Shown here piece after piece: positions 35,261-45,634 of a DNA stretch of 64,000 nt. The first letter of the stretch is position 1, and each line of letters opens with the position of its first letter. The notes below the pieces were generated by a model, which had not been told where the DNA came from, did no database searches, and worked only from the letters and a program-made list of their open reading frames with translations. The position numbers and the translations under genes were made by a program. Source of the stretch: Fluctibacter halophilus (GTDB lineage: Bacteria > Pseudomonadota > Gammaproteobacteria > Enterobacterales > Alteromonadaceae); assembly GCF_020687825.1 (NCBI RefSeq), contig NZ_JAJEWP010000001.1, positions 1,458,998 through 1,522,997 of the forward strand, in the 5' to 3' direction.

Positions 35261-37302
35261 TCGGCGCACCGGCCAACACCCAGGACCAACTGAGCCAGCT
35301 ACTGCTCAGTGCAGCCTTTGTGATGATCAGTATCGGCTTGTTTGAGCCGATCATGGGCTGGATCCTGGTCTTGATGGCGTGTGCAGTGGTGATCCGTGCT
35401 GCCTACGCGCTGGGTGTGCAATCTCAAACGGTGTCAATGACCACTGTCAATCTGCTCGCGCTGCTGGCGGGACTGGTACTGGCCTATTTCAGTGTTCAAC
35501 TTGGCCTGCTGGTCGCAATGGTCAATCTGCTGGCCATGGCTTGTGCCCTGAAGCTGATGCTGATGCGACGGCGCAAGGATTTTCGCCAATTGATAGTCAG
35601 TGCGCTGTTTCTGCTGGGGTGTGGGTTTATCTTTCACCAATCCATGGCCATGAGTGGCTACTTTAGCCTGTGTCTGGGGGTCATTTTACTCGCCATGATG
35701 GCCCGACACGGACCACAACTCACGTTGCCACAACTGACCGGCGGATTGGGCCGTCTGTTGCTACAAGCGCTACCGATCGCCGTACTGGCATTTATGGTGA
35801 TGCCACGTTTAGGGCCTTTCTGGCAGATGCCAACCGCCAAGTCCACCGAAACCGGGCTGGCGGATCGGATGAAGCCCGGCGACATCGCACAGTTGTCCCA
35901 ATCCTCGGCGCTCGCGTTCAGAGCCAGCTTTACCGACAATATCCCGCCCCCCAATCAGCGCTACTGGCGGGCGCTGGTGATGGAACAGTTTGATGGCCAG
36001 GAATGGCAGATTGCGCCGCGCAGAAAGTGGGAGGAAGAACAACTGCGCCTGCAGAACAAAGCATTTGTACCCGCGCCTCAAGGCCCCGGCGCAGCGTATC
36101 AGGTGATTGCAGAACCGAGCTACCAACACTACCTGTTCAGTCTGGATGTTTCCGTGGTCAGCGATCCTGGTGTACGCAAACGGGTATGGCCTGGTACGGC
36201 TTACCAGCTCAGAAGCCGCGATCCGGTGGCTAGTAAAATGCAGTATGACTTGGTTTATTACCCACAGACCCCCCTCAATCAAACCAATTATTCCCTTGAT
36301 CGCCAGTTGAACTTGCAGGTGCCGCGACAGGGCAATCCCCGCACCCGTGAATGGGTTGCTAAATTGCAACAGCAGAGCACGTCTGCGCGTATGTTGATTG
36401 ACAATATTCAGCGCTATTTTCAGCAACAGGGGTTTGAATACACGTTGCGACCTGCGCTGATGCCAAATGATCCGGTCGACCGCTTTTTGTTCGACAATCA
36501 GGCAGGTTTCTGCGCCCACTATGCCAGTGCACTGGCTTTTGCCTTGCGACTGGCCGACATTCCAGCCCGGGTGGTCGCCGGCTATCAGGGCGGAGAAGTG
36601 CGTGGTGACGACTATGTCAGTATCTACCAGTATGACGCCCATGCCTGGGTTGAAGCCTGGCTTGATGACCAGGGTTGGGTACGGCTTGACCCGACCGCCT
36701 GGGTAGCACCCAGCCGGATCCTGTACGGACTGGAGCGGGCCGTGGCCGAAGAAGGCACCTTTCTGGCCGATGATCCGCTGTCCCTGGCACGCCTGAAAGA
36801 CTATGCCTGGCTTAATCAGGTGCGCTTATTACTCGCTGACATGGATTTCTTGTGGAGTCAGTGGGTACTGGGCTTTGATGCAAATCGTCAGCGAGATTTG
36901 TTCAAATCGTTGCTCGGAAAACTGACCGCGTTTAACCTCAGTCTGGTCGGTGTGGTGTCGGTACTGCTGGTAACGATATTGCTGGCGGTGTATTTCATTC
37001 CTAAGCGCGCGCCACGGCGCCCTCTATGGCAAAAACGTTACCATCAGGCGTTGGCACTGTTAGAGCCAGTCTGGCCCCGGCCACGCCATTACGGGCCCGA
37101 TGACTATGTCAGACACGTCAATCAGACCGCCCCCGCAGATATTGCCGGCCCGTTTAATCAACTGACCCAGTTGTATATGTACCTTGCTTACCAACGACCA
37201 TCAGCGGCTTCACAGCGTGACACCGACACCCGCATGAATCGCGCGTACTTACGCCTCAAGCGTGCGCTCGGGCAGCATCGGCCGCCCGCAAGTGCACGGT
37301 GA
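35257..37302 (+). CDS. TgpA-like transglutaminase membrane protein (DUF3488-DUF4129 type)
   Basis: A 681-residue inner-membrane protein. About six helices occupy residues 15-195, a large periplasmic part follows, then one more helix near 565-585 and a cytoplasmic tail. The transglutaminase-core triad is present: C419 in AGFCAHYASA, H462 in YDAHAWVEAW and D478 in RLDPTAW. Close in build to Pseudomonas TgpA. GTG start overlaps DUF58, so all three genes form an operon. Its 3' end overlaps the convergent rlmM gene by 47 bp. The natural substrate is not known. Confidence 0.9.
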   Translation: MIGAPANTQDQLSQLLLSAAFVMISIGLFEPIMGWILVLMACAVVIRAAYALGVQSQTVSMTTVNLLALLAGLVLAYFSVQLGLLVAMVNLLAMACALKLMLMRRRKDFRQLIVSALFLLGCGFIFHQSMAMSGYFSLCLGVILLAMMARHGPQLTLPQLTGGLGRLLLQALPIAVLAFMVMPRLGPFWQMPTAKSTETGLADRMKPGDIAQLSQSSALAFRASFTDNIPPPNQRYWRALVMEQFDGQEWQIAPRRKWEEEQLRLQNKAFVPAPQGPGAAYQVIAEPSYQHYLFSLDVSVVSDPGVRKRVWPGTAYQLRSRDPVASKMQYDLVYYPQTPLNQTNYSLDRQLNLQVPRQGNPRTREWVAKLQQQSTSARMLIDNIQRYFQQQGFEYTLRPALMPNDPVDRFLFDNQAGFCAHYASALAFALRLADIPARVVAGYQGGEVRGDDYVSIYQYDAHAWVEAWLDDQGWVRLDPTAWVAPSRILYGLERAVAEEGTFLADDPLSLARLKDYAWLNQVRLLLADMDFLWSQWVLGFDANRQRDLFKSLLGKLTAFNLSLVGVVSVLLVTILLAVYFIPKRAPRRPLWQKRYHQALALLEPVWPRPRHYGPDDYVRHVNQTAPADIAGPFNQLTQLYMYLAYQRPSAASQRDTDTRMNRAYLRLKRALGQHRPPASAR

Positions 37303-38338
37303 TTTCTTCGCGATCGTGGTACAGGTGCTTGGCCTGAATTCGTGCGGTCTTGCGATGTTCTGTTAACACGTCCCGTATGATCTGCAGCGCCGTTTGCACG
37401 CTGTCGTAGCGCTTCTTCATCGGCAACTTGAGGTTAAAGATGGCTTCCTGGCAACGTCCGATTGCCACCCACCGGGCCATCAACTCTGCCACCCGCTGAG
37501 GTTGTTCAATCATATCGCAGATCAACCAGTTGACCGGTTGGGGGGGCGAAAACTTAAACCCATCCTCCGCATGATAACTTACCAGGCCAGTGGCCATCAG
37601 GGCTTCGTCCATCGCGCCGTTATCAACCGCGTAAACCGAGATTTCCCGCTTGACCATCTGATAGGTCCAGCCACCGGGACAGGCACCGAGATCCACTGCC
37701 GTCATCCCCGGACGCAGGCGCTCAGGCCATTGTGCCGCGGGAATAAAAGCATGCAGGGCTTCTTCAAGTTTCAATGTGGAACGGCTGGGAGCGTCACTGG
37801 GAAATTTTAACCGTTGGATCCCCATCACATTTGGGCATCGCTGTCCGGCCAGTGAATAGCCCCAGTAAACCGTGTCTGATTGGGTGAAAAACGCGTGCAT
37901 GCGCGCCTTGTCAGTGCGTTCTTTGGCGGTCAGGTGACCTTTCTTGCGTAACGCTTGTCTCAGCGGCACGGTAAATTTACGGCAGAACTTAGCCAGCTCC
38001 CGCCCTTCAGTGGTGTCCGGAAACTCAACCACCACCTCCCCCGCCAGCGGCCAGTCATCAACCGCCGCCAGCAACGGACCAATGCGGTCCGACGGGTCCA
38101 GCGCTGTGAGCTGCGCCACACAAACAAACAGCTGACGGGCAAAAATCAACTCCCTAACTGCAATGCGCTCGGCAAACGTCTGTGCGTCCTCGTCTTGATA
38201 ACAACAGAACTGCACGAAACCGCTGTTCCTGACAAACTGGCTGTAGCCGTATAGGCCCTGCTCGGCAGCACGGGTTTCGATTTCCTGTGCGGTGTCCGAT
38301 TCAAACCCGGCGCGGCAATAGGCCACAAGGCTATTCAT
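37256..38338 (-). CDS. rlmM: 23S rRNA 2'-O-ribose C2498 methyltransferase
   Basis: Methylates the ribose of C2498 in 23S rRNA using SAM. 360 residues, the usual length. N-terminal THUMP-like part, then a Rossmann methylase with the SAM loop VDLGACPGGWTYQMV. Catalytic K-D-K-type residues probably lie in KREISVYAVDNG, WLICDMIEQP and FNLKLPMKKRYD. Located next to the DUF423 gene (8-bp overlap) and near gcvA, the same neighbourhood as in E. coli. Confidence 0.95.
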   Translation of the reverse strand: MNSLVAYCRAGFESDTAQEIETRAAEQGLYGYSQFVRNSGFVQFCCYQDEDAQTFAERIAVRELIFARQLFVCVAQLTALDPSDRIGPLLAAVDDWPLAGEVVVEFPDTTEGRELAKFCRKFTVPLRQALRKKGHLTAKERTDKARMHAFFTQSDTVYWGYSLAGQRCPNVMGIQRLKFPSDAPSRSTLKLEEALHAFIPAAQWPERLRPGMTAVDLGACPGGWTYQMVKREISVYAVDNGAMDEALMATGLVSYHAEDGFKFSPPQPVNWLICDMIEQPQRVAELMARWVAIGRCQEAIFNLKLPMKKRYDSVQTALQIIRDVLTEHRKTARIQAKHLYHDREEITVHLRAADAARAHA

Positions 38339-38708
38339 GATCTTGCCCCTTCCACACAGCGCACAATGCCATTAGCCAGCCCGCCATCAGACATAGCCCC
38401 CCAAAGGGGGTTACCGGGCCAAACCAGCTTTGCTGGGTCAGGCACAACGCGTACAGGCTTCCGCTGAACAGCACAATGCCGACAATGACACTGTACCCGG
38501 CGCGCCTTAACCACACGCTGGCATGATGACGGTACAGCAGGTAAATCCCCAACAACAAAAGGCTGTGGTACATCTGATAGCGCACCGCGGTTTCAAATAC
38601 CCCTTGCAGTCGCTCATCAAGTACGCTGCGAAGAGCATGGGCACCAAAGGCGCCCAGAATGACGGACAACAGACCACTGAGCAGGCCAAACCGCAGGATC
38701 ATGTTCAT
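38331..38708 (-). CDS. ygdD: DUF423 membrane protein (YgdD)
   Basis: A 125-residue protein with four membrane helices. The first helix carries LLSVILGAFGAHALR, the DUF423 signature, and the end has VTPFGGLCLMAGWLMA. It overlaps rlmM downstream (8 bp) and the alpha/beta hydrolase gene upstream (4 bp). Function unknown; the ygdD-rlmM pairing is conserved in gammaproteobacteria. Confidence 0.9.
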   Translation of the reverse strand: MNMILRFGLLSGLLSVILGAFGAHALRSVLDERLQGVFETAVRYQMYHSLLLLGIYLLYRHHASVWLRRAGYSVIVGIVLFSGSLYALCLTQQSWFGPVTPFGGLCLMAGWLMALCAVWKGQDHE

Positions 38709-39337
38709 GACAATTGCTCCTTAATGAACGTGGCGGTCCACTCGGCGGCGGTGTCGATGTGTTGTGCCTGGGTATGGCCAGAAGCCTTACGTGGCTTAAA
38801 ACTGTGATCACCGTCAGGCAGGAAACGCGTGTTCACCTGCTTGCTTAACCCATAGCTGGCAATTTCCTGCTGATGGCCGAACGTATCTCGCTCTCCCTGC
38901 ACAATCAACAGGGGTTTCGCCATGTCCTGCAGGTGTTCGGTACGTAACTTTTCCGGCTTACCGGGAGGATGAAACGGATAGCCAAAACATATCCCGCCCC
39001 TTGCCTGGCAATCCGGTAGCAAGATGCTGGCCATGCGCCCACCCATGGATTTGCCGCCGATAAACAGTGGCAGTTTTGCATCCAGTTGCTCACCTAGGTC
39101 AGCCAGCACCTGTTCGAAGTGGGCCAACAAGACCTTGGCCGGATTCGGTGGTCGACGGCGGTTTTGTTGCTTTGCCTCGGCCATGTACGGAAAGTCAAAA
39201 CGCAACACATTGATGCCACGGCCGGCCAGCGCTTTGGCCATCGTATGCAAAAACTCATGTTCCATGCCGGCTCCGGCACCGTGGGCAAACACAAAATTAG
39301 CCACCGGTTCAGCGGCGTTATTAACCAAGTAATTCAT
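38705..39337 (-). CDS. Alpha/beta hydrolase, KANL3/Tex30-like
   Basis: A 210-residue hydrolase-fold protein with the nucleophile elbow GGKSMGGR (about 90-97), an early FAHGAGAGMEHEF oxyanion loop, an acid residue region QGERDTFG and the histidine in DGDHSFK. This set matches the KANL3/Tex30 or dienelactone-hydrolase-like group. I start it at 39337, where AGGAAA precedes the ATG; the long upstream extension only shadows the gcvA gene. Overlaps gcvA by 17 bp and ygdD by 4 bp. Substrate unknown. Confidence 0.85.
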   Translation of the reverse strand: MNYLVNNAAEPVANFVFAHGAGAGMEHEFLHTMAKALAGRGINVLRFDFPYMAEAKQQNRRRPPNPAKVLLAHFEQVLADLGEQLDAKLPLFIGGKSMGGRMASILLPDCQARGGICFGYPFHPPGKPEKLRTEHLQDMAKPLLIVQGERDTFGHQQEIASYGLSKQVNTRFLPDGDHSFKPRKASGHTQAQHIDTAAEWTATFIKEQLS

Positions 39338-40229
39338 TTTCCTGCTCTTCTCTGACCTGTGCCAGCAGCCAGTCACGAAATGCCACAATCTTACCCAGTT
39401 CAGCCTGGGATTGATGACACACCAGATAATAGGCATTCCGCGACACCAGTTTTTCTTCAAAAGGACACACCAGGCGCCCGGCAACAATTTCAGGACGTGC
39501 CAGCACACTGTGACCCAACGCAATCCCCTGCCCTAATGCGGCCGCCTGAAGGACTAACATTGAGTGACTGAATATTGGCCCTTGCTCGACATTGATCCCC
39601 GGTACGTGAAAATGCCGTACCCAGTTTTTCCACGCCTCCCGGCTGGAATCGTGCAGCAGCATGTGGTGGCGAAGATCATCCAGTGAGTCCAGCGGTTTGT
39701 CACCCTGAAACAGCAATGGAGAACACACCGGCGTGAGGTATTCGGTATGTAGTTTGTCGGCTTGCAATCCGCTCCACTTGCCGCGGCCATAATAGATCGC
39801 AACATCAATATCGTCCCCCAGAAAGCCCTCGTCAAAATCCACCGCTTTGATGCGCACGTCGATTTCCGGGTGTAACAAACTGAAAGTATTGATACGGGGT
39901 ACCAGCCACTGGATCGCCAGACTGGGTGGCAACGCCACGGTGATCGCCCCCTTTGCCCCTCGGGCCAACAGGCGCTCGGTCGCGTCCTGCAAGGCGATAA
40001 AAATATCTTTGAGGTCGAGGTAATAACTCTGTCCCTCTTCGGTCAGCAGCAAGGTACGGTTGCGACGCAAAAACAATTTCATCGACAGAAACTCTTCCAG
40101 CGCCTTGATTTGGTGACTCACTGCGGCCTGGGTCACAAACAACTCTTCCGCCGCGCGGGTGAAACTCAAGTGCCGGGCTGCCGCTTCGAAAGCTTTTAGT
40201 GCATTTAAAGGGGGTAATCGTCGACTCAT
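39321..40229 (-). CDS. gcvA: LysR-type regulator GcvA
   Basis: A 302-residue LysR regulator. The N-terminal winged helix starts MSRRLPPLNALKAFEAAARH and has LSFTRAAEELFVTQAAVSHQ; the substrate domain begins about residue 92 with ITVALPPSLAIQWLVPRI. This start and the rlmM-ygdD neighbourhood match GcvA, which controls the glycine cleavage operon in enterics. LysR paralogues are similar, so the target here is inferred. First gene of the leftward gcvA-hydrolase-ygdD-rlmM unit. Confidence 0.82.
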   Translation of the reverse strand: MSRRLPPLNALKAFEAAARHLSFTRAAEELFVTQAAVSHQIKALEEFLSMKLFLRRNRTLLLTEEGQSYYLDLKDIFIALQDATERLLARGAKGAITVALPPSLAIQWLVPRINTFSLLHPEIDVRIKAVDFDEGFLGDDIDVAIYYGRGKWSGLQADKLHTEYLTPVCSPLLFQGDKPLDSLDDLRHHMLLHDSSREAWKNWVRHFHVPGINVEQGPIFSHSMLVLQAAALGQGIALGHSVLARPEIVAGRLVCPFEEKLVSRNAYYLVCHQSQAELGKIVAFRDWLLAQVREEQENELLG

Positions 40230-40487
40230 TGTTTGGTTTACCGGTTAAGCGAATAAAAGGCCCTCAAGGCCTGCGCGAAAGGTGTGTGACACACCGATGA
40301 ACTATACATTAGTTTTTCTAATTATCAATGCATACATTTTGTCATTTTTAGCGCGCCTGATAATCGTTTAATATTTACCCACGATGAAGTTAAACCTCTA
40401 CCAATAAAGGTTTTTTTACATCGATATTGGTAACAAAACGTTAACCAATTAACATTTTTGAAATAATTTAATCTTTAGGTAATCACA

Positions 40488-40766
40488 ATGAAAAACGTAC
40501 GAAAAATATCATTAGGCAGTGTTTTTGCAATACTATTCAGCCAAGGTGCATTAGCAGCGCCAGAAACGCTGACAGCGGTGCATATTCATTCAATCCTGCA
40601 AGACGGTCTGCAGACAGAATTGCAGCAGATTGAAGCCGTCGATCTGCACCAGGATCTTTACAAAGAACTGCAAAACCTCGATTTGCAACTGCAAACCCGT
40701 GAAATGGTCGCCATGGTGAGCCGCGAAATCACTGAACAGGGCTTCGACACGACTCAGGCAGAATAA
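40488..40766 (+). CDS. Small secreted protein of unknown function
   Basis: A 92-residue protein with a signal peptide (MKNVRKISLGSVFAILFSQG, cut after ALA) and a mature part of about 68 residues that is acidic, glutamine- and leucine-rich and probably all helical (LQTELQQIEAVDLHQDLYKE, then LQNLDLQLQTREMV). It stands alone between divergent gcvA and convergent kdsA; the upstream 260 bp is AT-rich and non-coding. No family recognised. Confidence 0.65.
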   Translation: MKNVRKISLGSVFAILFSQGALAAPETLTAVHIHSILQDGLQTELQQIEAVDLHQDLYKELQNLDLQLQTREMVAMVSREITEQGFDTTQAE

Positions 40767-40800
40767 CCCCTGCGGCATTACCTAAAGTCTGTTTCTGTTC

Positions 40801-40825
40801 GACGGGCAGGCACTCCCTGCCCGTC
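40801..40825. terminator. Hairpin between convergent genes
   Basis: A perfect 10-bp stem GACGGGCAGG/CCTGCCCGTC with a 5-nt loop between the secreted-protein gene and convergent kdsA. There is no T run on either side, so termination by the hairpin alone is uncertain. Confidence 0.45.
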
Positions 40826-40839
40826 AACAACAGACATCG

Positions 40840-41784
<945 letters not shown>

Positions 41785-42597
41785 TTAGTGCAAGACTGGT
41801 GTTGGTAACGCGTCCCAATGGCGCAATTGCAATTTAAGCAAATAAGCGCTGGGGTCTTGTGGACACTCACGGATAAAGTAACGATAGTCTGCCATTGCCA
41901 CCCTGGCATTGGTCAGACGATGCAACAAATAGCCACGATCACGCCGCTCATAGGGATCGTCGGGACTGAGGGTCAGCAGCAGTTCGACAGCATGCAGGGC
42001 CTTTTCATGCTGATCCGCATCGAGGTATGCCCCTTTGAGGTTATGCAAAAGCCGTTCAATCATTTGTTGTGCGGAGGCGACACAGAGGATGTCGTCATCC
42101 AGCTCGTCAACGTCGTCACCGAGCATGGATTGATACAGGGTTTCCAATTCTGACCAGCTTAAGGTGTTACCGGTTAGCGGATCGATGTATTGAATATCGT
42201 CTTCACTCCACTGATGGCGCAGTAAAAAATGCCCGGGAAAGTGTATTCCTTCGACATCAAACCCGCACTGCTGGGCAAAGTGACGGTACAAAATTGCCAG
42301 CGCCACCGGCACGCCGCAGCGCCGGGTGACGACGCAATGCATCAGGTTCGCCTGGGCATTGAGGCGACTATGACGGTCCAGCGCGAACAGGCAATCCTGA
42401 TAAAAACCATGATGAAACTGTTGCAAGCGCTGTGCTTCGCTGGCTTGGGGGTCGACGCCGCGTAGTACCGTTTCAGCCATCGTCGCGATGTCACTCAGAC
42501 AGCGGTTGACGTTAACATTGGGATCAAACTGTTTGGCCAGCCACAGGCTTGCAGCAAGGACATTGCCATCGGCGAGCCATTGTTTGAATTCTGTCAT
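41785..42597 (-). CDS. sirB1: SirB1 family protein (transglutaminase-like with TPR)
   Basis: A 270-residue protein. The first part (about 30-150) is the SirB1 transglutaminase-like fold with RRCGVPVALAILYRHFA and GIHFPGHFLLR; the C-terminal part (about 185-255) has tetratricopeptide-like helices (AYLDADQHEKALHAVELLLT). Its biochemical role is unsettled. Located between kdsA and sirB2, the normal order of the hemA-prfA-prmC-sirB-kdsA region. Confidence 0.9.
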   Translation of the reverse strand: MTEFKQWLADGNVLAASLWLAKQFDPNVNVNRCLSDIATMAETVLRGVDPQASEAQRLQQFHHGFYQDCLFALDRHSRLNAQANLMHCVVTRRCGVPVALAILYRHFAQQCGFDVEGIHFPGHFLLRHQWSEDDIQYIDPLTGNTLSWSELETLYQSMLGDDVDELDDDILCVASAQQMIERLLHNLKGAYLDADQHEKALHAVELLLTLSPDDPYERRDRGYLLHRLTNARVAMADYRYFIRECPQDPSAYLLKLQLRHWDALPTPVLH

Positions 42598-42634
42598 TGG
42601 GGTCCGGCCTCCAGGCCGATCGGCCAGTTCAGCA

Positions 42635-43012
42635 TCAGCCGAACAAGATGGGCTGTTTGGTCACTGCGACCTTGGCGATAATCACCAACCAGGTCAGGGC
42701 ACCGACAAAACCGATCCAGCGCATGGGAGTTGAGCGTGCCCACTTCAACGCCCACATGCCCATCAGAATGTAACATACCAAACCGACGACTTTCTCGGTC
42801 AGCCAGCCGTTAACCAGCGGGTACTGGGCAATCAGAACACACAACACAACGGCGCTGATCAGCAACAAAGTGTCAATGACGTGGGGTAACACCCGCATCC
42901 ATTTCTTTTGCAGCAAGCCATTGTTTTGCAGAGTGAGGAAAAAACGAAAGATAAAAAACAGCGCACTGGTGGCAACCAGTGTCAGATGAAGGTGCTTCAC
43001 CATCATGTACAT
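42635..43012 (-). CDS. sirB2: SirB2 family membrane protein
   Basis: A 125-residue protein with four membrane helices and the SirB2 pattern: MVKHLHLTLVATSALFFIFR near the start, KWMRVLPHVIDTLLLISAV in the middle. I start it at 43012, where AAGGA precedes the ATG. Function unknown. Lies just upstream of sirB1 on the same strand. In many genomes prmC comes next; here an HD-GYP response regulator gene stands in between. Confidence 0.9.
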   Translation of the reverse strand: MYMMVKHLHLTLVATSALFFIFRFFLTLQNNGLLQKKWMRVLPHVIDTLLLISAVVLCVLIAQYPLVNGWLTEKVVGLVCYILMGMWALKWARSTPMRWIGFVGALTWLVIIAKVAVTKQPILFG

Positions 43013-43137
43013 CGTTGCAGTCCTTGTTCGTAGTCGGGTGACTTTTATTATTGGCAGGCGCAACTGTACTGTCATTTGTCGCCAAAATCGAGACTTTAAC
43101 GGCTAAAAAAAGCTAACTGGCTGAGCTAATGTGAGTT

Positions 43138-44703
43138 TTATTTCAGTGCTGCAGGTTCGCATTCCTGATAACGCTGCTGAATCTCTTCAAAGGCGTCAGA
43201 CTCACGCAACAGAATGTCCACCAGTGACGGATCGAACTGCTTACCACGCTGGCTACGAAACACATCCAGAACCTTGTCCAACGGCCAGGCTTCTTTGTGG
43301 TGTAGTTTACTGCGCAATGCATCGTACACATCGGCAATCGCAGTAATCCGGCTGAAAATATGAATGTCTTCACCTTTTAAGCCCCGGGGGTAGCCATTGC
43401 CATCCCAGTGTTCGTGATGATCCCGGGCCACTTTGGCTGCCGCTTTGATGATGGGCCGCTTGGAATCCTTCAGCAGGTTATAGCCGAATTCTGCATGGTT
43501 CTGCATCACTTCCCGCTCCGAATCATCGAGGCTGCCGGCTTTGGTAAATATCTTGCTGGGGATCTTGAGTTTGCCGATGTCATGCAGGGGCACAGCCAGT
43601 TTGAGCATTTCGACCTGCTCGCGGCTCAGGCCATACGCTTCGGCCAGCAACACGCACATGTCGACCATACGTTGAATGTGCTTGCCGTCACTGAAATGCT
43701 TTTCCATTGCCTGCCCCAGACGCACAACAATTTCGCGCTGGGTGTCTTCAATATCTTTGGTCAGCAACACGTTATCAAACGCGATCTGCACATTCTGACT
43801 GAACAGTTCAAGCAAGTGCTTGTCCATTGCCGTGAGTTTGCGCGGCAAGCCTGACATATACAGCAGCGAACCATGCGTCGACTTGCCCTGACAATAGGCC
43901 ACCAGGTATTCATCTTCGTAGACCTGACTGCGCTCCGCCAGCGCCCGGTGACAGGCAGCCAGCTTCTCGCCGGTCACCGCTTCCTGCAACGGGCGACCTT
44001 CCAGCTCTGCGTACTCGCCTTTACCGGTAAAGACAAAAAACTCGCGCGGGTTTTCTTCATCAATGGGATGAGGACCGGCCACAGCGGAGGTAATGTAAGC
44101 TGCGTCTTTGGTGCCGCCCAGTAGCGACGACAACTGCTGTACGATCCCCTCGATAAAGCCTTCAAGAGAATGAATACTGAACAAATCTGCCGACGCTGAG
44201 ATGATTTTTTCCAAACCCTGACGGTTTTCCTCAATCACAATGATGTCACGGTAGGAACGCAGGGTGGCGATCACCACGGTAAACAGTTTCTGCGCGGTTA
44301 GCTCGGTTTTGGACTTATAGTCATTGATGTCGTAGTTAAGGATAACGTCGCGCTCTGGCGCCTGTCCGGGCTGGCCGGTGCGCAGAATAATGCGGGTAAA
44401 GTGATTGTGCAGGGTGTTGCGGACGTATTCGGCCACCTGTAATCCGGCATCATCGGTTTCCATCACCACATCGAGCAGAACGATGGCAATGTCATCGTGG
44501 TCTTTAAAGCACTGTTTGGCTTCCGCACCGCTGTAGGCACAGACAAACTCGAGGCGTTTATCCTGGAATGTAAAGTCGCTCAACGCCAGTTTGGTCACCG
44601 CGTGAACCTCGGGTTCATCATCGACGATCAGAACCTTCCAGGTTCCCTTTTCTTCCGGGAGCTCTTCTTCCGTGTCTTCTGCAAACAAAAAATCGTCAGA
44701 CAT
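43138..44703 (-). CDS. Response regulator with DUF3369 and HD-GYP c-di-GMP phosphodiesterase domains
   Basis: A 521-residue cytoplasmic regulator. Receiver domain about 22-150 with phosphorylation site D78 (VLLDVVM); DUF3369 (GAF-like) about 155-325; HD-GYP domain about 330-500 with LHDIGKLKIP and HHEHWDGNGYPRGLKG. It should hydrolyse c-di-GMP when phosphorylated. Start at 44703 because GGAGAAGGGC precedes it. No histidine kinase gene is adjacent. It interrupts the usual sirB2-prmC link, so its insertion here may be lineage-specific. Confidence 0.92.
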   Translation of the reverse strand: MSDDFLFAEDTEEELPEEKGTWKVLIVDDEPEVHAVTKLALSDFTFQDKRLEFVCAYSGAEAKQCFKDHDDIAIVLLDVVMETDDAGLQVAEYVRNTLHNHFTRIILRTGQPGQAPERDVILNYDINDYKSKTELTAQKLFTVVIATLRSYRDIIVIEENRQGLEKIISASADLFSIHSLEGFIEGIVQQLSSLLGGTKDAAYITSAVAGPHPIDEENPREFFVFTGKGEYAELEGRPLQEAVTGEKLAACHRALAERSQVYEDEYLVAYCQGKSTHGSLLYMSGLPRKLTAMDKHLLELFSQNVQIAFDNVLLTKDIEDTQREIVVRLGQAMEKHFSDGKHIQRMVDMCVLLAEAYGLSREQVEMLKLAVPLHDIGKLKIPSKIFTKAGSLDDSEREVMQNHAEFGYNLLKDSKRPIIKAAAKVARDHHEHWDGNGYPRGLKGEDIHIFSRITAIADVYDALRSKLHHKEAWPLDKVLDVFRSQRGKQFDPSLVDILLRESDAFEEIQQRYQECEPAALK

Positions 44704-44779
44704 GCCCTTCTCCACTGTTATCTGGGCTGACTCAACCCCAACGTTGATGTGTACAAAATAGCCCTAACGGACTGGAATA

Positions 44780-45631
44780 TCAACGGTTTTTCTGAGCCAT
44801 ACTGATACGATACAGACCCGCCAGGTCACGTTCGCTGCGACACTTTTCCAGCCCGGCTTGTGCCATCAACGCCTGCACCGCCTGATGCTGTTCAAACCCA
44901 TGTTCAATCATCAGCCATCCCTGTGGGGCCAGATACTGTGGTGCCTGTTTGCAGATAAGCCGTATATCATCCAGCCCGTCATCCCCGGCCGTGAGTGCTG
45001 AGCGTGGCTCAAAGCGCACGTCACCTTGTTGCAGCCAGAGGCTCTGTTCTTCTACATACGGTGGGTTGCTGACAATCAGATCAAAGGCCTGCTGCTCAAT
45101 CCCATCAAACCAGTGACTGCGCTGCACGGTCACATTGTTGAGCTGATGGCGCGCACGATTGTGCTCGGCCAATGCTACCGCTTCATCAACCACATCCACT
45201 GCCACAATTTGCCATTGCGGTCGTTCACTGGCCAGAGCCAATGCAATGGCGCCGGTCCCGGTGCCCAAATCCAGTACCCTGGCATTTTCCGGCACAGGGC
45301 ACGCCAACGCGGCCTCAACCAGCACTTCGGTGTCGGGGCGAGGGATCAGAGTCGAGGGGTTGACGGTCAGTTCCAGGCTCCAGAACTCTCGTTTGCCAAG
45401 TAAGTGAGCCACCGGCGTGCCGGCCTTACGGGATTGGATGCTTGCCTGAAAAGCACGGGCTTGTTGTTCGGACAGGGCTTTGTCCGGCCAGGTGTAGAGA
45501 TAGGTCTCTGAACAGTCGAGGCAATGACACAGTAACACCCTGGCATCAAGCTTTGCTGATTCACTACCGGCCAGTTCAGCAGTGGCCCAGTCTAGCCACT
45601 GCGACAGTGTGCTTAGAGGCGTAAAAGCCAT
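44780..45631 (-). CDS. prmC: Release factor glutamine methyltransferase
   Basis: Methylates the glutamine of the GGQ motif in release factors RF1 and RF2. 283 residues, with the SAM loop VLDLGTGTGAIALAL and the catalytic NPPY in IVSNPPYVEEQ. The N-terminal helical part carries the release-factor contact (HLLGKREFWSLEL). It lies three bases after prfA, whose product is its substrate. Confidence 0.96.
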   Translation of the reverse strand: MAFTPLSTLSQWLDWATAELAGSESAKLDARVLLCHCLDCSETYLYTWPDKALSEQQARAFQASIQSRKAGTPVAHLLGKREFWSLELTVNPSTLIPRPDTEVLVEAALACPVPENARVLDLGTGTGAIALALASERPQWQIVAVDVVDEAVALAEHNRARHQLNNVTVQRSHWFDGIEQQAFDLIVSNPPYVEEQSLWLQQGDVRFEPRSALTAGDDGLDDIRLICKQAPQYLAPQGWLMIEHGFEQHQAVQALMAQAGLEKCRSERDLAGLYRISMAQKNR

Positions 45632-45634
45632 CGA

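Noticed and set aside
35809-36642. A 277-codon leftward frame
   Set aside because: Entirely opposite the transglutaminase-like gene with its C-H-D triad; no start signal and no family.
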